From: Moraxellaceae bacterium
GTDB taxonomy: Bacteria; Pseudomonadota; Gammaproteobacteria; Pseudomonadales; Moraxellaceae
DNA length: 17,668 bases
Assembly (NCBI GenBank): GCA_003543245.1
Contig: DPJB01000025.1
Span: forward strand, 58,549 to 76,216
Direction of reading: 5' to 3'
The position numbers and the translations under genes are program-made. Below, piece after piece: positions 7,162 to 15,422 of the stretch (position 1 is its first letter; each line of letters starts with the position of its first letter). Under the pieces are notes generated by a model. That model ran no database searches and was not told the origin of the DNA. It saw only the letters and a program-made list of their open reading frames with translations.

Positions 7162-7623
7162 TCAGGACGCGAGGGCTGACAGTACCGCCTCGCCTTTTTC
7201 ATTATGTGCGACCAACCGGAGCTCGCGCCCGTCGGTAATGGTACGGATTGTAATGGTCAGGTCGGCAGGGGGCAAAAATGGATGCCCGTGCCCAGGCCAC
7301 TCGATGACCGACAGTGTATCCGGTCGGCAGTAGTCGCGTATGCCCAGCAGTTCCAGTTCTTCCGGGTCGGTCAGGCGGTAGAGGTCAAAGTGGTACACCG
7401 TGGCATCTGCCAGCTCGTAGGGCTCGACCAGCGTGTAGGTCGGGCTTTTGACGGCTCCCGTGTGGCCATAGCCGCGCAGGATGCCGCGGGTCAGGGTGGT
7501 CTTGCCGGCACCGAGGTCGCCCTCCAGATAGACCACGCCGCGGCCGGCCAGTGCGGTGGCAAGGGCGCGCCCCAGTGCTTCCTGGGCTTCAGCGTCGGGC
7601 AGTGTGTAGTCGAGGCTGCTCAT
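7162..7623 (-). CDS. tsaE: tRNA t6A threonylcarbamoyladenosine biosynthesis ATPase TsaE
   Basis: 153 residues, family-typical. TsaE is the P-loop ATPase that works with TsaB and TsaD to make t6A37 in ANN-decoding tRNAs. The Walker A motif GDLGAGKTT is at 35-43. The family signatures SPTYTLVEPY (60-69), HFDLYRL (78-84) and IEWP (107-110) are intact. Its ATG overlaps the nnr stop by 4 nt (ATGA at 7620-7623), indicating translational coupling. The amidase gene begins 25 nt after its stop. Confidence 0.97.
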   Translation of the reverse strand: MSSLDYTLPDAEAQEALGRALATALAGRGVVYLEGDLGAGKTTLTRGILRGYGHTGAVKSPTYTLVEPYELADATVYHFDLYRLTDPEELELLGIRDYCRPDTLSVIEWPGHGHPFLPPADLTITIRTITDGRELRLVAHNEKGEAVLSALAS

Positions 7624-9083
7624 GGATTCACCCGCTGCTGCAGGAAGGGCAGGAGGTCGGTGGCCATCAGGCCGCGCTCGCCAGCCACCAGTGCTGCATC
7701 GTCACCGGCTTTGGCGTGCACCATTACGCCGGCACAGGCGGCATCGTCAGGACCCAGTCCCTGTGCCCGCAGGGCGCCGATGATCCCGGCCAGCAGATCT
7801 CCCATGCCGCCGGAGGCCATGCCCGGGTTACCCCAGGGGCAGAGGTGGATGGCGTCGGCAGTGGCAATCAGGCTGCCGGCTCCCTTGAGGATGGCGGTAC
7901 CACCAAAGCGTTCCTGCAGGCTGCGCACGGCCGCAAAGCGGTCGGTCTGGATGGCGATAGTGGTGGTGCCGAGCAGGCGGGCGGCTTCACCTGGATGTGG
8001 GGTAAGTATGCGCTCGCCTCTGCTGTCGGGCTGCTGCGCTAGCAGGTTCAGGCCGTCGGCATCCAGCACCAGCGGTTTGCCGCAGTCCAGCACGGCGCCA
8101 TAGAGCGCGGCTGCCCAGGCGTCCTGACCCAGACCCGGGCCAAGGACGATGACATCGGCCCGTGCCAGCAGCGGCGCCAGATCGGCGGCCCTGCCGATGC
8201 CATGACACATCAGTTCGGGCCGGCGTGCATTCAGCATCATCAGATGTTCCGGGCGCGTGGCCACGGAGACCAGCCCGGCGCCAGCACGCAACGCCGCTTC
8301 ACCGGCAAGGGCAACGGCGCCGGCCATGCCGTGGTTGCCGCCCACCACCAGCACATGGCCATGCGAACCCTTGTGTGCATCACGCGGTCGCCGGGGCAGC
8401 CAGCCGGAGAGCTGGCTGACGTCCAGTTGCCGGGCCAGCGGCGAGATGTCGTATCCCAGTGTGGCGGGCAGACCCAGTGCGTCCAGGTGTAGCGGGCCGG
8501 TGAGGGCGGGGCCGCGCCCGGTCAGCAGGCCGGCCTTGAGTGCAATGAAAGTGATGGTGGCCGAGGCCTGCACCACGGCACCGGGGGCATGGCCGGTGTC
8601 GGCAATCAGGCCGGACGGAATATCCAGCGCCAGTACCGGCTTGCCACTGGCATTGAGGGCGTCGATGGCGGCGGGAAAATCACCACTCGGCGGCCGGTTG
8701 AGGCCGGTGCCGAACAGGGCATCCACATACAGGTCAGCCGCTGGCAGGGAGCCTGTCCAGCTGGCTTCCGGCACCCGTGCTCTGGTGGCATCACTGGCCG
8801 CCTCTGCCACTTCGCCCTTGAGCAACTCATGTTCGCCTACGGTGAGCAGCAGGACGTCCAGATTCTGTGCCCAGGCCAGACGCGCCAGCACATAGCCATC
8901 ACCACCGTTGTTTCCGCGGCCAACCAGAACGACAATGCGCGTGGCTTCCGGCCAGTGGCTGCGCAGGAACTGGAAGGATGCCTCGCCTGCTCGCTGCATG
9001 AGTGCATAGCCCGGTGTCCCGGTTGCGATGGCACGCCGGTCGAGTTCACGGCTCTGGGCGGCAGAGTAAAGTGGCAGGGACAT
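7620..9083 (-). CDS. nnr: Bifunctional NAD(P)HX epimerase / ADP-dependent NAD(P)HX dehydratase
   Basis: 487 residues from ATG 9083. The N-terminal YjeF_N (NnrE) epimerase half has GRGNNGGDG (56-64) and DIPSG (154-158). The C-terminal ribokinase-like NnrD half (about 235-485) has HVLVVGGNHGMAGA, LGPGLGQD, LDADGLNLL, LTPHPGEAARLL and the catalytic GGMGD (Asp429). Together they repair hydrated NADH and NADPH. ATG 9083 is preferred because AAGGAAG lies 8 nt upstream and MSLPLYSAAQSRELD matches the family's beginning. An in-frame ATG at 9116 with GGAG nearby is a possible alternative adding 11 residues. It is the first gene of the minus-strand block and is divergent from queG. Confidence 0.96.
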   Translation of the reverse strand: MSLPLYSAAQSRELDRRAIATGTPGYALMQRAGEASFQFLRSHWPEATRIVVLVGRGNNGGDGYVLARLAWAQNLDVLLLTVGEHELLKGEVAEAASDATRARVPEASWTGSLPAADLYVDALFGTGLNRPPSGDFPAAIDALNASGKPVLALDIPSGLIADTGHAPGAVVQASATITFIALKAGLLTGRGPALTGPLHLDALGLPATLGYDISPLARQLDVSQLSGWLPRRPRDAHKGSHGHVLVVGGNHGMAGAVALAGEAALRAGAGLVSVATRPEHLMMLNARRPELMCHGIGRAADLAPLLARADVIVLGPGLGQDAWAAALYGAVLDCGKPLVLDADGLNLLAQQPDSRGERILTPHPGEAARLLGTTTIAIQTDRFAAVRSLQERFGGTAILKGAGSLIATADAIHLCPWGNPGMASGGMGDLLAGIIGALRAQGLGPDDAACAGVMVHAKAGDDAALVAGERGLMATDLLPFLQQRVNP

Positions 9084-9256
9084 TGCGGGCGCTTCCTTGA
9101 TGATCTCGGCGGACATGATAACGGGCTCCCGGCCTGTGCCTGTAGACAGGCGAGAGGCGATCCGTGGCGGTGGTGACAGGGTCAGGCAATCCGCAGGTTT
9201 CTGCAATGCTGTTACAGGCGGAAACATCAAACAGGCGCAATGCGCGCAAGGTGGTC
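9084..9256. promoter_or_regulatory. Divergent nnr-queG intergenic region
   Basis: This 173-bp region must carry start signals in both directions. I see no convincing consensus promoter. The best on the minus strand is TTGCGC, 18 nt, TGTAAC, which is weak. An inverted repeat GCCTGT-AG-ACAGGC (9138-9151) lies between the two genes and could be an operator. Its spacing does not fit the LexA box of gammaproteobacteria (CTGT-N8-ACAG). Confidence 0.3.
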
Positions 9257-10372
9257 ATGCAAGGCATTCCCGTGGCGCCGCACGCTGATGGCGATCCCGA
9301 TTTCGACAAGCTCGCCGCCGACATCAAGACCTGGGGGCGCGAACTCGGCTTTCAGCAGGTTGGCATCAGCGATATTGATCTGGGCGAGCACCCGGCCCGC
9401 TTCGCCGGCTGGATTGCGCGCGACTTTCATGCCGGCATGGATTTTCTTGCCAACGATTTTGCCAAACGTACCCAGCCGGCCACGCTCATCCCCGGTACGC
9501 GTCGCGTGATTTCCGTGCGCATGGATTACTGGCCGGCAGACACCCGCCCGATGGACATCCTGCGTGACGGCACGCGTGCCTACATCTCGCGCTATGCCCT
9601 CGGTCGCGATTATCACCGCACCATCCGCAAACGCCTGCAGAAGTTTGCGGACCGCATTGTCGAGGCCGTGGGCGAGTTCGGCTATCGCGCATTTGTCGAC
9701 TCGGCGCCGGTGATGGAAAAGCCGCTGGCCGAAAAAGCCGGGCTGGGCTGGATGGGCAAGCACACCGTCATCATCAATCGTCAGGCCGGTTCATATTTTT
9801 TTCTGGGTGAACTGTTCACCGATTTGCCGCTGCCCGTGGATGCCCCCGTGAGTGCACACTGTGGCTCCTGCACGGCCTGCATCGATATTTGCCCAACACG
9901 GGCGATCGTGGCGCCGTATCAGCTGGATTCACGCAAATGCATTTCCTGGCTCACCATTGAGTACGAGGGTGTCATTCCCGAAGAATTGCGGGCACCAATC
10001 GGCAACCGCGTCTTTGGTTGTGATGACTGCCAGCTCATGTGCCCGTGGAACCGCTACGCGAAAGTGTCACCGGAAAAGGACTTCCTGCCGCGCAATGCAC
10101 TGGATCGGGCCAGTTTGCGCGAGCTTTTCCGGTGGACGGAGCAGGACTATCTGCGCGCCACCGAGGGCATGGCCCTGCGCCGTGCCCGTTATCCGGTATT
10201 TCTGCGCAATATTGCGGTGGGGCTGGGGAATGCACCGTATGATGAGGCCATTGTTGCTGCGCTGGAGTCGCGCCTGCCGGATGCGGATGCTGTCGTGGCC
10301 GAGCATATCGCGTGGGCGCTGATACAGCAGCGTCAGAAAGGCATGAACGGGCTGCCGCATAACAGGACGTGA
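9257..10372 (+). CDS. queG: Epoxyqueuosine reductase QueG
   Basis: 371 residues. This cobalamin-dependent iron-sulfur enzyme reduces epoxyqueuosine to queuosine in the wobble position of GUN-decoding tRNAs. The N-terminal DUF1730 region contains DSAPVMEK with the proposed catalytic Asp148, followed by KAGLGWMGKHT. Two [4Fe-4S] sites follow: CGSCTACIDICP (C202, C205, C208, C212) and GCDDCQLMCPWN (C255, C258, C262), with C228 between them. A C-terminal HEAT-like helical segment completes the protein. ATG 9257 is chosen because AAGG lies 5 nt upstream and the N-terminus then matches the family. Further in-frame upstream codons (to 9164) would encode non-conserved sequence. It is divergent from nnr, a linkage also seen in Pseudomonas. 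Confidence 0.97.
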   Translation: MQGIPVAPHADGDPDFDKLAADIKTWGRELGFQQVGISDIDLGEHPARFAGWIARDFHAGMDFLANDFAKRTQPATLIPGTRRVISVRMDYWPADTRPMDILRDGTRAYISRYALGRDYHRTIRKRLQKFADRIVEAVGEFGYRAFVDSAPVMEKPLAEKAGLGWMGKHTVIINRQAGSYFFLGELFTDLPLPVDAPVSAHCGSCTACIDICPTRAIVAPYQLDSRKCISWLTIEYEGVIPEELRAPIGNRVFGCDDCQLMCPWNRYAKVSPEKDFLPRNALDRASLRELFRWTEQDYLRATEGMALRRARYPVFLRNIAVGLGNAPYDEAIVAALESRLPDADAVVAEHIAWALIQQRQKGMNGLPHNRT

Positions 10373-10376
10373 TTTC

Positions 10377-10727
10377 ATGGGCTGGATCATTACGAAATAC
10401 GCGATTACTGCCGCCATGGTGGTGCTGGTTTCAGAAATTGCCAAGCGCAGTGACAAGCTGGGTGGACTGGTGGCGGCGTTGCCGCTGGTGACAGTGCTGG
10501 CGCTGGTCTGGCTGCATGTCGAGCAGCAGCCACCAGAAAAGATTGCCAATCATGCGTGGTATACCTTCTGGTACGTGCTGCCGACCCTGCCCATGTTTCT
10601 GGTTTTTCCGCAGTTGCTGCCCCGTATCGGCTTCTGGCCAACCCTGCTGGCCTGCGTCATCATCACCGTCACCTGTTTTGGCCTGTTTGCGCTTGCCTTG
10701 CGGCGCGTTGGCATAGAACTTCTCTGA
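10377..10727 (+). CDS. DUF3147 family inner-membrane protein
   Basis: 116 residues, highly hydrophobic, with about four predicted membrane spans (around 5-22, 28-46, 66-83 and 88-110) and short polar turns. The stretch ANHAWYTFWYVLPTLPMFL and the opening KYAITAAMVVLVSEIAKRSDK match my memory of the DUF3147 family. No function is established. The ATG is 4 nt after the queG stop, and AGGA lies within queG's last codons, so it is very likely translated from the same transcript. Nothing here links it mechanistically to queuosine. Confidence 0.85.
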   Translation: MGWIITKYAITAAMVVLVSEIAKRSDKLGGLVAALPLVTVLALVWLHVEQQPPEKIANHAWYTFWYVLPTLPMFLVFPQLLPRIGFWPTLLACVIITVTCFGLFALALRRVGIELL

Positions 10728-10760
10728 TCATTTCTGAACGACTTTTCAAGGAAACCTGTT

Positions 10761-11693
10761 GTGGCCGGATCCAGCCTGCTTGCCCTGATTGATGACATAG
10801 CCACCATTCTCGATGACGTATCGGTGATGACCAAGGTGGCCGCGAAAAAAACGGCCGGCGTGCTGGGGGATGATCTTGCCCTGAATGCCCAGCAGGTTGC
10901 GGGCGTGAATGCCGACCGTGAATTGCCGGTGGTGTGGGCGGTGGCGAAGGGCTCATTGGTTAACAAGGTTATTCTGGTGCCGGCGGCACTGGCCATCAGT
11001 GCCTTCATCCCCTGGGCAGTGACGCCGTTATTGATGCTGGGCGGCCTGTTTCTCTGTTTTGAGGGATTTGAAAAGCTGGCGCACAAGTTTCTGCATGACA
11101 CGGGCGAAGACGAGGCACATCACTCCGACCATGTCGCGGCGCTGACCGATACCAGTGTCGACATGGTGGCGTTTGAAAAAGAAAAGGTGAAGGGCGCGAT
11201 ACGGACGGATTTCATTCTGTCTGCCGAAATCATTGCGATCACACTGGGTGTGGTTGCCAATGAGGCTTTCATGAAACAGGTGACGGTGCTCTCCGGCATT
11301 GCCCTCATCATGACGGTGGGCGTGTACGGTTTTGTGGCAGGCATCGTCAAGCTGGATGATGGCGGCCTTTATCTTAGTCGTCAGACGGGTGACGGTTTTT
11401 TCCGGAAATTCCAGACGGCTCTCGGGCGAGGCATTTTGCGTGCAGCCCCCTGGATGATGAAAAGTCTTTCCGTGATCGGTACGGCAGCCATGTTCATGGT
11501 CGGTGGCGGCATTCTCACGCACGGCACGCCGGGTGCACATGACGTTATCCATCATGCCGCAGTGGCGGTGGGCCCGGTTGCGGGCGCAGTGCTGCCAACG
11601 CTCATTGATGCCACAACGGGTGTCATTGCCGGTGCGCTGGTACTGGGCATGGTGATGGCGGTGAGCAAGGTCATGGGCGCCATCAGGTCCTGA
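10761..11693 (+). CDS. yedI: YedI/DUF808 family inner-membrane protein
   Basis: 310 residues starting at GTG 10761 with AAGGAAA 6-7 nt upstream. The N-terminus ALIDDIATILDDVSVMTKVA, then KKTAGVLGDDLALNAQQV and the ELPVVWAVAKGSL segment, are near-identical to what I remember of E. coli YedI (DUF808). It has hydrophobic spans around 68-100, 150-200, 232-255 and 270-303. A His/Asp/Glu-rich loop (about 112-125, HDTGEDEAHHSDH) could bind metal, but that is speculation. The family's function is unknown. It lies 33 nt after the DUF3147 gene and converges on the cyclase gene, with only 35 nt between the two stops and no clear terminator there. Confidence 0.92.
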   Translation: MAGSSLLALIDDIATILDDVSVMTKVAAKKTAGVLGDDLALNAQQVAGVNADRELPVVWAVAKGSLVNKVILVPAALAISAFIPWAVTPLLMLGGLFLCFEGFEKLAHKFLHDTGEDEAHHSDHVAALTDTSVDMVAFEKEKVKGAIRTDFILSAEIIAITLGVVANEAFMKQVTVLSGIALIMTVGVYGFVAGIVKLDDGGLYLSRQTGDGFFRKFQTALGRGILRAAPWMMKSLSVIGTAAMFMVGGGILTHGTPGAHDVIHHAAVAVGPVAGAVLPTLIDATTGVIAGALVLGMVMAVSKVMGAIRS

Positions 11694-11728
11694 AGTGCCC
11701 GGCTTTCTTCTGGCGCAGCACGACAGGC

Positions 11729-13480
11729 TCAGCCTGCTGACGGGCTGGTGAACACCGTGTCGAGGCTGCACACCTGATCACGGCCATTCTGCTTGGCGCG
11801 GTAGAGCCAGGTGTCGGCTTCGTTGATCAGGTCTTCCAGCGTGTAATGGGCATCGCGTGCGGCAACGCCAAAACTGGCGCGCAGCCATACCGGGTCCGCC
11901 ATGTTTCCCAGTGGGCGACTGGCAAATTCTGCGCGCAGGCGCTCTGCCATGGCTTGGGCGTCGGCCAGGGTGGTTTCCGGCAGCAGGAGGATGAATTCCT
12001 CGCCACCCCAGCGTGCGGCAATGTCACCGCGCCGGCAGGCATTGCTCACCAGACTGGCGGCTGCGCGCAGGGCCGCGTCACCCGTGCTGTGACCATGAGC
12101 GTCATTGATGGCCTTGAAGTGGTCAAGGTCGAGAATGATCAGTGCCAGCTGGCGCTGATGACGGCGCGCCGTATTCCACAGCCCCTCGGCCTGCTCCATG
12201 AAGGCACGCCGGTTCAGTAGCCCTGTGAGCGGATCAATGCGCGCCAGCTCCTCTGCTTTCAGGCGGGCTTTTTCATGCAGGCGCACCTGATAGGCAACGG
12301 CCAGTGCCAGCAGCGTGGCCTCTGTCAGTACACCCAGCTCGGCTGCATGAAACGCAGCTTCGCTGTAGGGAATCCAGCCCCACACGGTGAGCGTCGTGGC
12401 AAAGGCTCCCAACATGCCGCTGCAGGCTGCCGCCAGAAAGTAGCAACTGGCCGCGTGCTTGTGGCGTGCCGATTCCCAGCCCAGCAGTACCATGCCTGTC
12501 GTAAACAGCAGCGTGAAACTGAATGAGAGCAGGGCGGCTTCGCGTTGCAGCCCAAAAGCAATGGTGATTGCCATCAGGGTGCAGATGGCAAGGCAGATGC
12601 TGCGCAACTGCTGTGCCCGTCGTGGCGCATAGCGCGGCAACTCAAGAAAGTCACTGGCAAAGCGCAGGCCGCTGCAGGCGAACGCGACCATCAGCACCAG
12701 GATCACATAACGTTGCAGACCTTGCCATTCCGGCCATAGCCAGACGTAGCCATGTCCCGTGTATGCCAGGTTCATCAGGATGAACAGGCCGAGGTAAATG
12801 GAGTAGTCGCGATGACTGCGCTGGCGCAGACCCAGATACAGCATGGCGTTATAGGCCACCAGCGCGAGCAGGAAGCCGTAAACCACGCCGTAGCCATAAT
12901 GCTGGCGCAGGGCATGCCGGGTCGCCTGATCGGGCGTCATTATGCGCAGTGGCAGCAGCAGGGGGTCCGGCGTGTCGGCGCGAATGAACAGCTCGGTACG
13001 TCCAGGGCTGAAGTCGTGCCCGAAGACATAACCCATGCCCGGGGTTGGGCGCATGAACAGTGCGCTGGAATCACCTGCGGTCTGGTGCAGGACAAGCCTG
13101 CCATTGTGCACAAGATAGAGGTCCAGACGATCAATCCACGAGGTACCGATCATCAGCCGGCGTGGCAGTGCGACCGTGCCGGGATTGTCCAGTGTCAGCG
13201 TGGCCCATACCGGCCGGGTGCCAATGCCCATGGAGGGCACGTCGGCGTTGCTCGGGCTGAAGGCGCCATCACGCGATAAGTGCCGGACCTGATTGATGCC
13301 CAGTGGTCCGCTGCTTTCCTGCAGCAACAACAGGTGTTTGCCAAGAGGCTGGCTTGTGGGGGTATCCAGACGGTACTGGTCCGCGCGCGCCAGGGAGACA
13401 GGCAGCAGCAGGCACAGCGCGACGAGCATGCAGAAAGTGCGCGCATACGCGGTGTGCATGGTGTGGGTGTGCGTTGCCAT
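11729..13480 (-). CDS. Membrane diguanylate cyclase (7TMR-DISM sensor plus GGDEF)
   Basis: 583 residues from ATG 13480. A signal peptide (to about residue 33, ending SLARA) precedes a periplasmic 7TMR-DISM extracellular domain (about 40-185). A seven-span membrane domain follows (about 195-400), then a short helical linker and a GGDEF domain (about 415-575). The active-site loop is GGEEF (492-496), a functional variant. An inhibitory I-site RxxD (483-486) lies five residues before it, so feedback inhibition by c-di-GMP is predicted. DPLTGLLNRR and LDLDHFKAIND are intact. The start is uncertain: ATG 13459 gives an equally good signal peptide and TTG 13513 is also possible; none has a strong Shine-Dalgarno sequence. 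It lies downstream of orn on the same strand. Confidence 0.92.
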   Translation of the reverse strand: MATHTHTMHTAYARTFCMLVALCLLLPVSLARADQYRLDTPTSQPLGKHLLLLQESSGPLGINQVRHLSRDGAFSPSNADVPSMGIGTRPVWATLTLDNPGTVALPRRLMIGTSWIDRLDLYLVHNGRLVLHQTAGDSSALFMRPTPGMGYVFGHDFSPGRTELFIRADTPDPLLLPLRIMTPDQATRHALRQHYGYGVVYGFLLALVAYNAMLYLGLRQRSHRDYSIYLGLFILMNLAYTGHGYVWLWPEWQGLQRYVILVLMVAFACSGLRFASDFLELPRYAPRRAQQLRSICLAICTLMAITIAFGLQREAALLSFSFTLLFTTGMVLLGWESARHKHAASCYFLAAACSGMLGAFATTLTVWGWIPYSEAAFHAAELGVLTEATLLALAVAYQVRLHEKARLKAEELARIDPLTGLLNRRAFMEQAEGLWNTARRHQRQLALIILDLDHFKAINDAHGHSTGDAALRAAASLVSNACRRGDIAARWGGEEFILLLPETTLADAQAMAERLRAEFASRPLGNMADPVWLRASFGVAARDAHYTLEDLINEADTWLYRAKQNGRDQVCSLDTVFTSPSAG

Positions 13481-13570
13481 GGCGGGTAATGTCCGAACCG
13501 GGACCGTGGTCAACAGTTTATTCCGCGTTAGCGACGCTGGATAGCACTACGAAGGTGTATGCAGGGACGT

Positions 13571-13595
13571 TGAGCCGGGCATCGCGCCCGGCTCA
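13571..13595 (-). terminator. Hairpin downstream of orn
   Basis: Perfect 10-bp inverted repeat (TGAGCCGGGC/GCCCGGCTCA) with a 5-nt loop lies 21 nt past the orn stop, between orn and the diguanylate cyclase gene. No T-tract follows it on either strand, so it is not a textbook rho-independent terminator. It may mark or protect the orn mRNA 3' end. Confidence 0.4.
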
Positions 13596-13616
13596 GCGAA
13601 GTGTATTTACCCGGTA

Positions 13617-14180
13617 TTACTCCGCGCCAGGCAGGCGGAAAAAATACTGGCGGTAATAACGCAGTTCGGCAATCGAATCACGGATGTCATCCATGGCCTG
13701 GTGCGAGCTGTGTTTGGTGAAGTTGTTCATCAGGTCCGGGTACCAGCGGCGTGCCAGCTCCTTTACCGTGCTCACGTCCAGATTGCGGTAATGGAAGAAG
13801 GCTTCCAGCTTTGGCATGGTCCTGTAGAGAAAGCGGCGGTCCTGGCAGATGGAGTTGCCGCACATGGGCGACTTGCGCGGATCAACAAAGCGGCTCAGGA
13901 ACTCGATGGTCTGAGCCTCGGCCTCGGCTTCATCGATCTTGCTGCGACGCACCCGTTCGGTGAGGCCCGAGCCGCCATGCTGGCGTGTGTTCCATTCATC
14001 CATGGCGTTGAGCACCATGTCCTTCTGGTGGATGGCGTATACCGGGCCTTCCGCGAGGACATTCAGGTTGGCATCCGTGACAATGGTGGCAATCTCGATG
14101 ATGCGGTCCTTGTCCGGGTCCAGTCCGGTCATCTCCAGATCGATCCAGACCAGATTTCCCTCTTTATTGTTGCTGCTCAT
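13617..14180 (-). CDS. orn: Oligoribonuclease Orn
   Basis: 187 residues. This DEDDh-family 3'-5' exoribonuclease degrades 2-5-nt RNAs and, notably, pGpG, the linear product of c-di-GMP breakdown. All catalytic residues are visible: D14 and E16 (WIDLEMTGLD), D114 (CQDRRF), and H160 and D165 (HSSHQAMDDIRDS). ATG 14180 has GGAG 6 nt upstream and gives MSSNNKEGNLVWIDLEMTG. An in-frame extension to 14198 is not supported. The gene is divergent from rsgA, as in many gammaproteobacteria. Confidence 0.98.
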   Translation of the reverse strand: MSSNNKEGNLVWIDLEMTGLDPDKDRIIEIATIVTDANLNVLAEGPVYAIHQKDMVLNAMDEWNTRQHGGSGLTERVRRSKIDEAEAEAQTIEFLSRFVDPRKSPMCGNSICQDRRFLYRTMPKLEAFFHYRNLDVSTVKELARRWYPDLMNNFTKHSSHQAMDDIRDSIAELRYYRQYFFRLPGAE

Positions 14181-14288
14181 GCGGCGCTCCAGTGTCAAAA
14201 TGCGGCGTAACCGATGTTTCCTATATAGTCGGGATCATAGCAGACCGTCGGCCTTCGCCGCGCCCGTATCCGTGTTGCCAGGAGCTAC
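14181..14288. promoter_or_regulatory. Divergent orn-rsgA promoter region
   Basis: The 108-bp gap drives two divergent genes. On the minus strand an extended -10 element, TGC-TATGAT (-10 at 14234-14239, TG at 14241-14242), would start orn transcription near 14227, giving a leader of about 47 nt. A second AT-rich hexamer TATATA (14222-14227) lies nearby and could serve either strand. I see no good -35 on either side. The rsgA promoter is not resolved. Confidence 0.4.
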
Positions 14289-15335
14289 ATGAGCAAACGC
14301 AAACTCACCCGCCAGCAATCCCATCGCATTCAGCGCATCCAGGACGAGCGCATTGCCCGTGCCGGCAAGCGCGAGGCGGCGGCCAGTGCCCTGCTGGAAA
14401 GTGGCGAGCTGGCGTCGGAAGAAGAGGGGCTGGTGATTGCGCATTACGGCACCCAGCTGGATATCGAGGCGGTGGGTGGCGAACGTGCCGGTGAAGTGTT
14501 CCGTTGCCATCTGCGTGCCAATCTCGAGCATCTGGTCACCGGCGACCGCGTGATCTGGCAGGCCGCGCTCAAGCGCGAAGAGGGGCGTGATGCCATCGGT
14601 GTCGTGACGGCGCTGCAGCCGCGCCAGACGCTGCTGGTGCGGCCGGACCCGTACGGCAAGCTCAAGCCGGTCGCCGCCAACATTGACTGCATCCTGCTGG
14701 TGATCGCACCGTTTCCCGAGCCGTCGGCATTGCTGGTGGACCGTTATCTCGTTGCCTGCGAACTGACCGGCATCCGCCCGGTGATCCTGCTCAACAAGTC
14801 CGATCTCATTACGCCGGAGGCGGCGCCGGCACTGGATGCCATGCTCGCCGAGTACACCGCCATCGGCTACGAGGTACGCAAGATCAGCGCCAGTACCGGC
14901 CAGCTGGAGGACCTGAAGGCCCTGATCGGCACGCAGACCGTGGTGTTTGTCGGGCAGTCAGGGGTAGGCAAGTCGTCGATCATCAATGTGCTGCTGCCGG
15001 AGGCGGCGCAGAAGGTGAGTTCGATTTCCGATGCATCCAAGCTGGGTCAGCACACCACCACCACGGCCCGCCTGTTTCATTTGCCGGACGGGGGCGATCT
15101 GATCGACTCGCCCGGCATACGCGAGTTTGGCCTCTGGCATGTCACCGAAGCGGACCTGCTTACCGGCTATATCGAGTTTGCCCCGTTTCTGGGGACCTGC
15201 CGTTTCCGTAACTGTGCCCATCGCGAGGAGCCTGGCTGCGCCCTGAAACGCGCGGCGGAATCCGGCGAGATTGCGCAGGCCCGCCTGCAACGCTTTCAGG
15301 TGCTGCGCCAGAACCTTGAGCGCCCGGTGGTCTGA
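14289..15335 (+). CDS. rsgA: Ribosome small-subunit-dependent GTPase RsgA
   Basis: 348 residues with AGGAG 5-6 nt before the ATG. RsgA (YjeQ) is a circularly permuted GTPase that tests the decoding centre late in 30S assembly and releases RbfA. An N-terminal basic tail and OB-fold (about 45-115) precede the permuted G motifs: NKSD (G4, 169-172), GQSGVGKS (G1, 222-229), TTTTA (G2 region, 256-260) and DSPG (G3, 273-276). The C-terminal zinc site is C304, C309, H311 and C317 in TCRFRNCAHREEPGC. It begins the plus-strand block, followed 87 nt later by the rhodanese gene. Confidence 0.98.
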   Translation: MSKRKLTRQQSHRIQRIQDERIARAGKREAAASALLESGELASEEEGLVIAHYGTQLDIEAVGGERAGEVFRCHLRANLEHLVTGDRVIWQAALKREEGRDAIGVVTALQPRQTLLVRPDPYGKLKPVAANIDCILLVIAPFPEPSALLVDRYLVACELTGIRPVILLNKSDLITPEAAPALDAMLAEYTAIGYEVRKISASTGQLEDLKALIGTQTVVFVGQSGVGKSSIINVLLPEAAQKVSSISDASKLGQHTTTTARLFHLPDGGDLIDSPGIREFGLWHVTEADLLTGYIEFAPFLGTCRFRNCAHREEPGCALKRAAESGEIAQARLQRFQVLRQNLERPVV

Positions 15336-15383
15336 CCCGCTTATCTCTTCCCGGAGCGCCTACAGGTCGCTCGCGCCCCGGGG

Positions 15384-15389
15384 TATACT
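15384..15389 (+). promoter_or_regulatory. Candidate -10 element upstream of the rhodanese-grxC-secB genes
   Basis: TATACT lies 33 nt before the rhodanese ATG in the rsgA-rhodanese gap, a good -10 match. The region 17 nt upstream has no recognisable -35, so activity may be weak or activator-dependent. Read-through from rsgA is also possible. Confidence 0.4.
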
Positions 15390-15422
15390 GCCTGCCCGAT
15401 TTCCTGAGACACCCGCCTCATC

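Noticed and set aside
7204..8103. Long open frame (299 codons) antisense to tsaE and nnr
   Set aside because: Shadow of two conserved genes; composition is Arg/Ala/Ser-rich low-complexity with no family signature.
9138..9151. GCCTGT-AG-ACAGGC repeat as a LexA/SOS box
   Set aside because: The CTGT and ACAG half-sites are separated by 2 nt, not the 8 nt of the gammaproteobacterial LexA box; kept only as a possible unidentified operator.
9227..9763. 178-codon open frame antisense to the queG start
   Set aside because: Opposite the conserved N-terminal half of QueG; no homology recognised.
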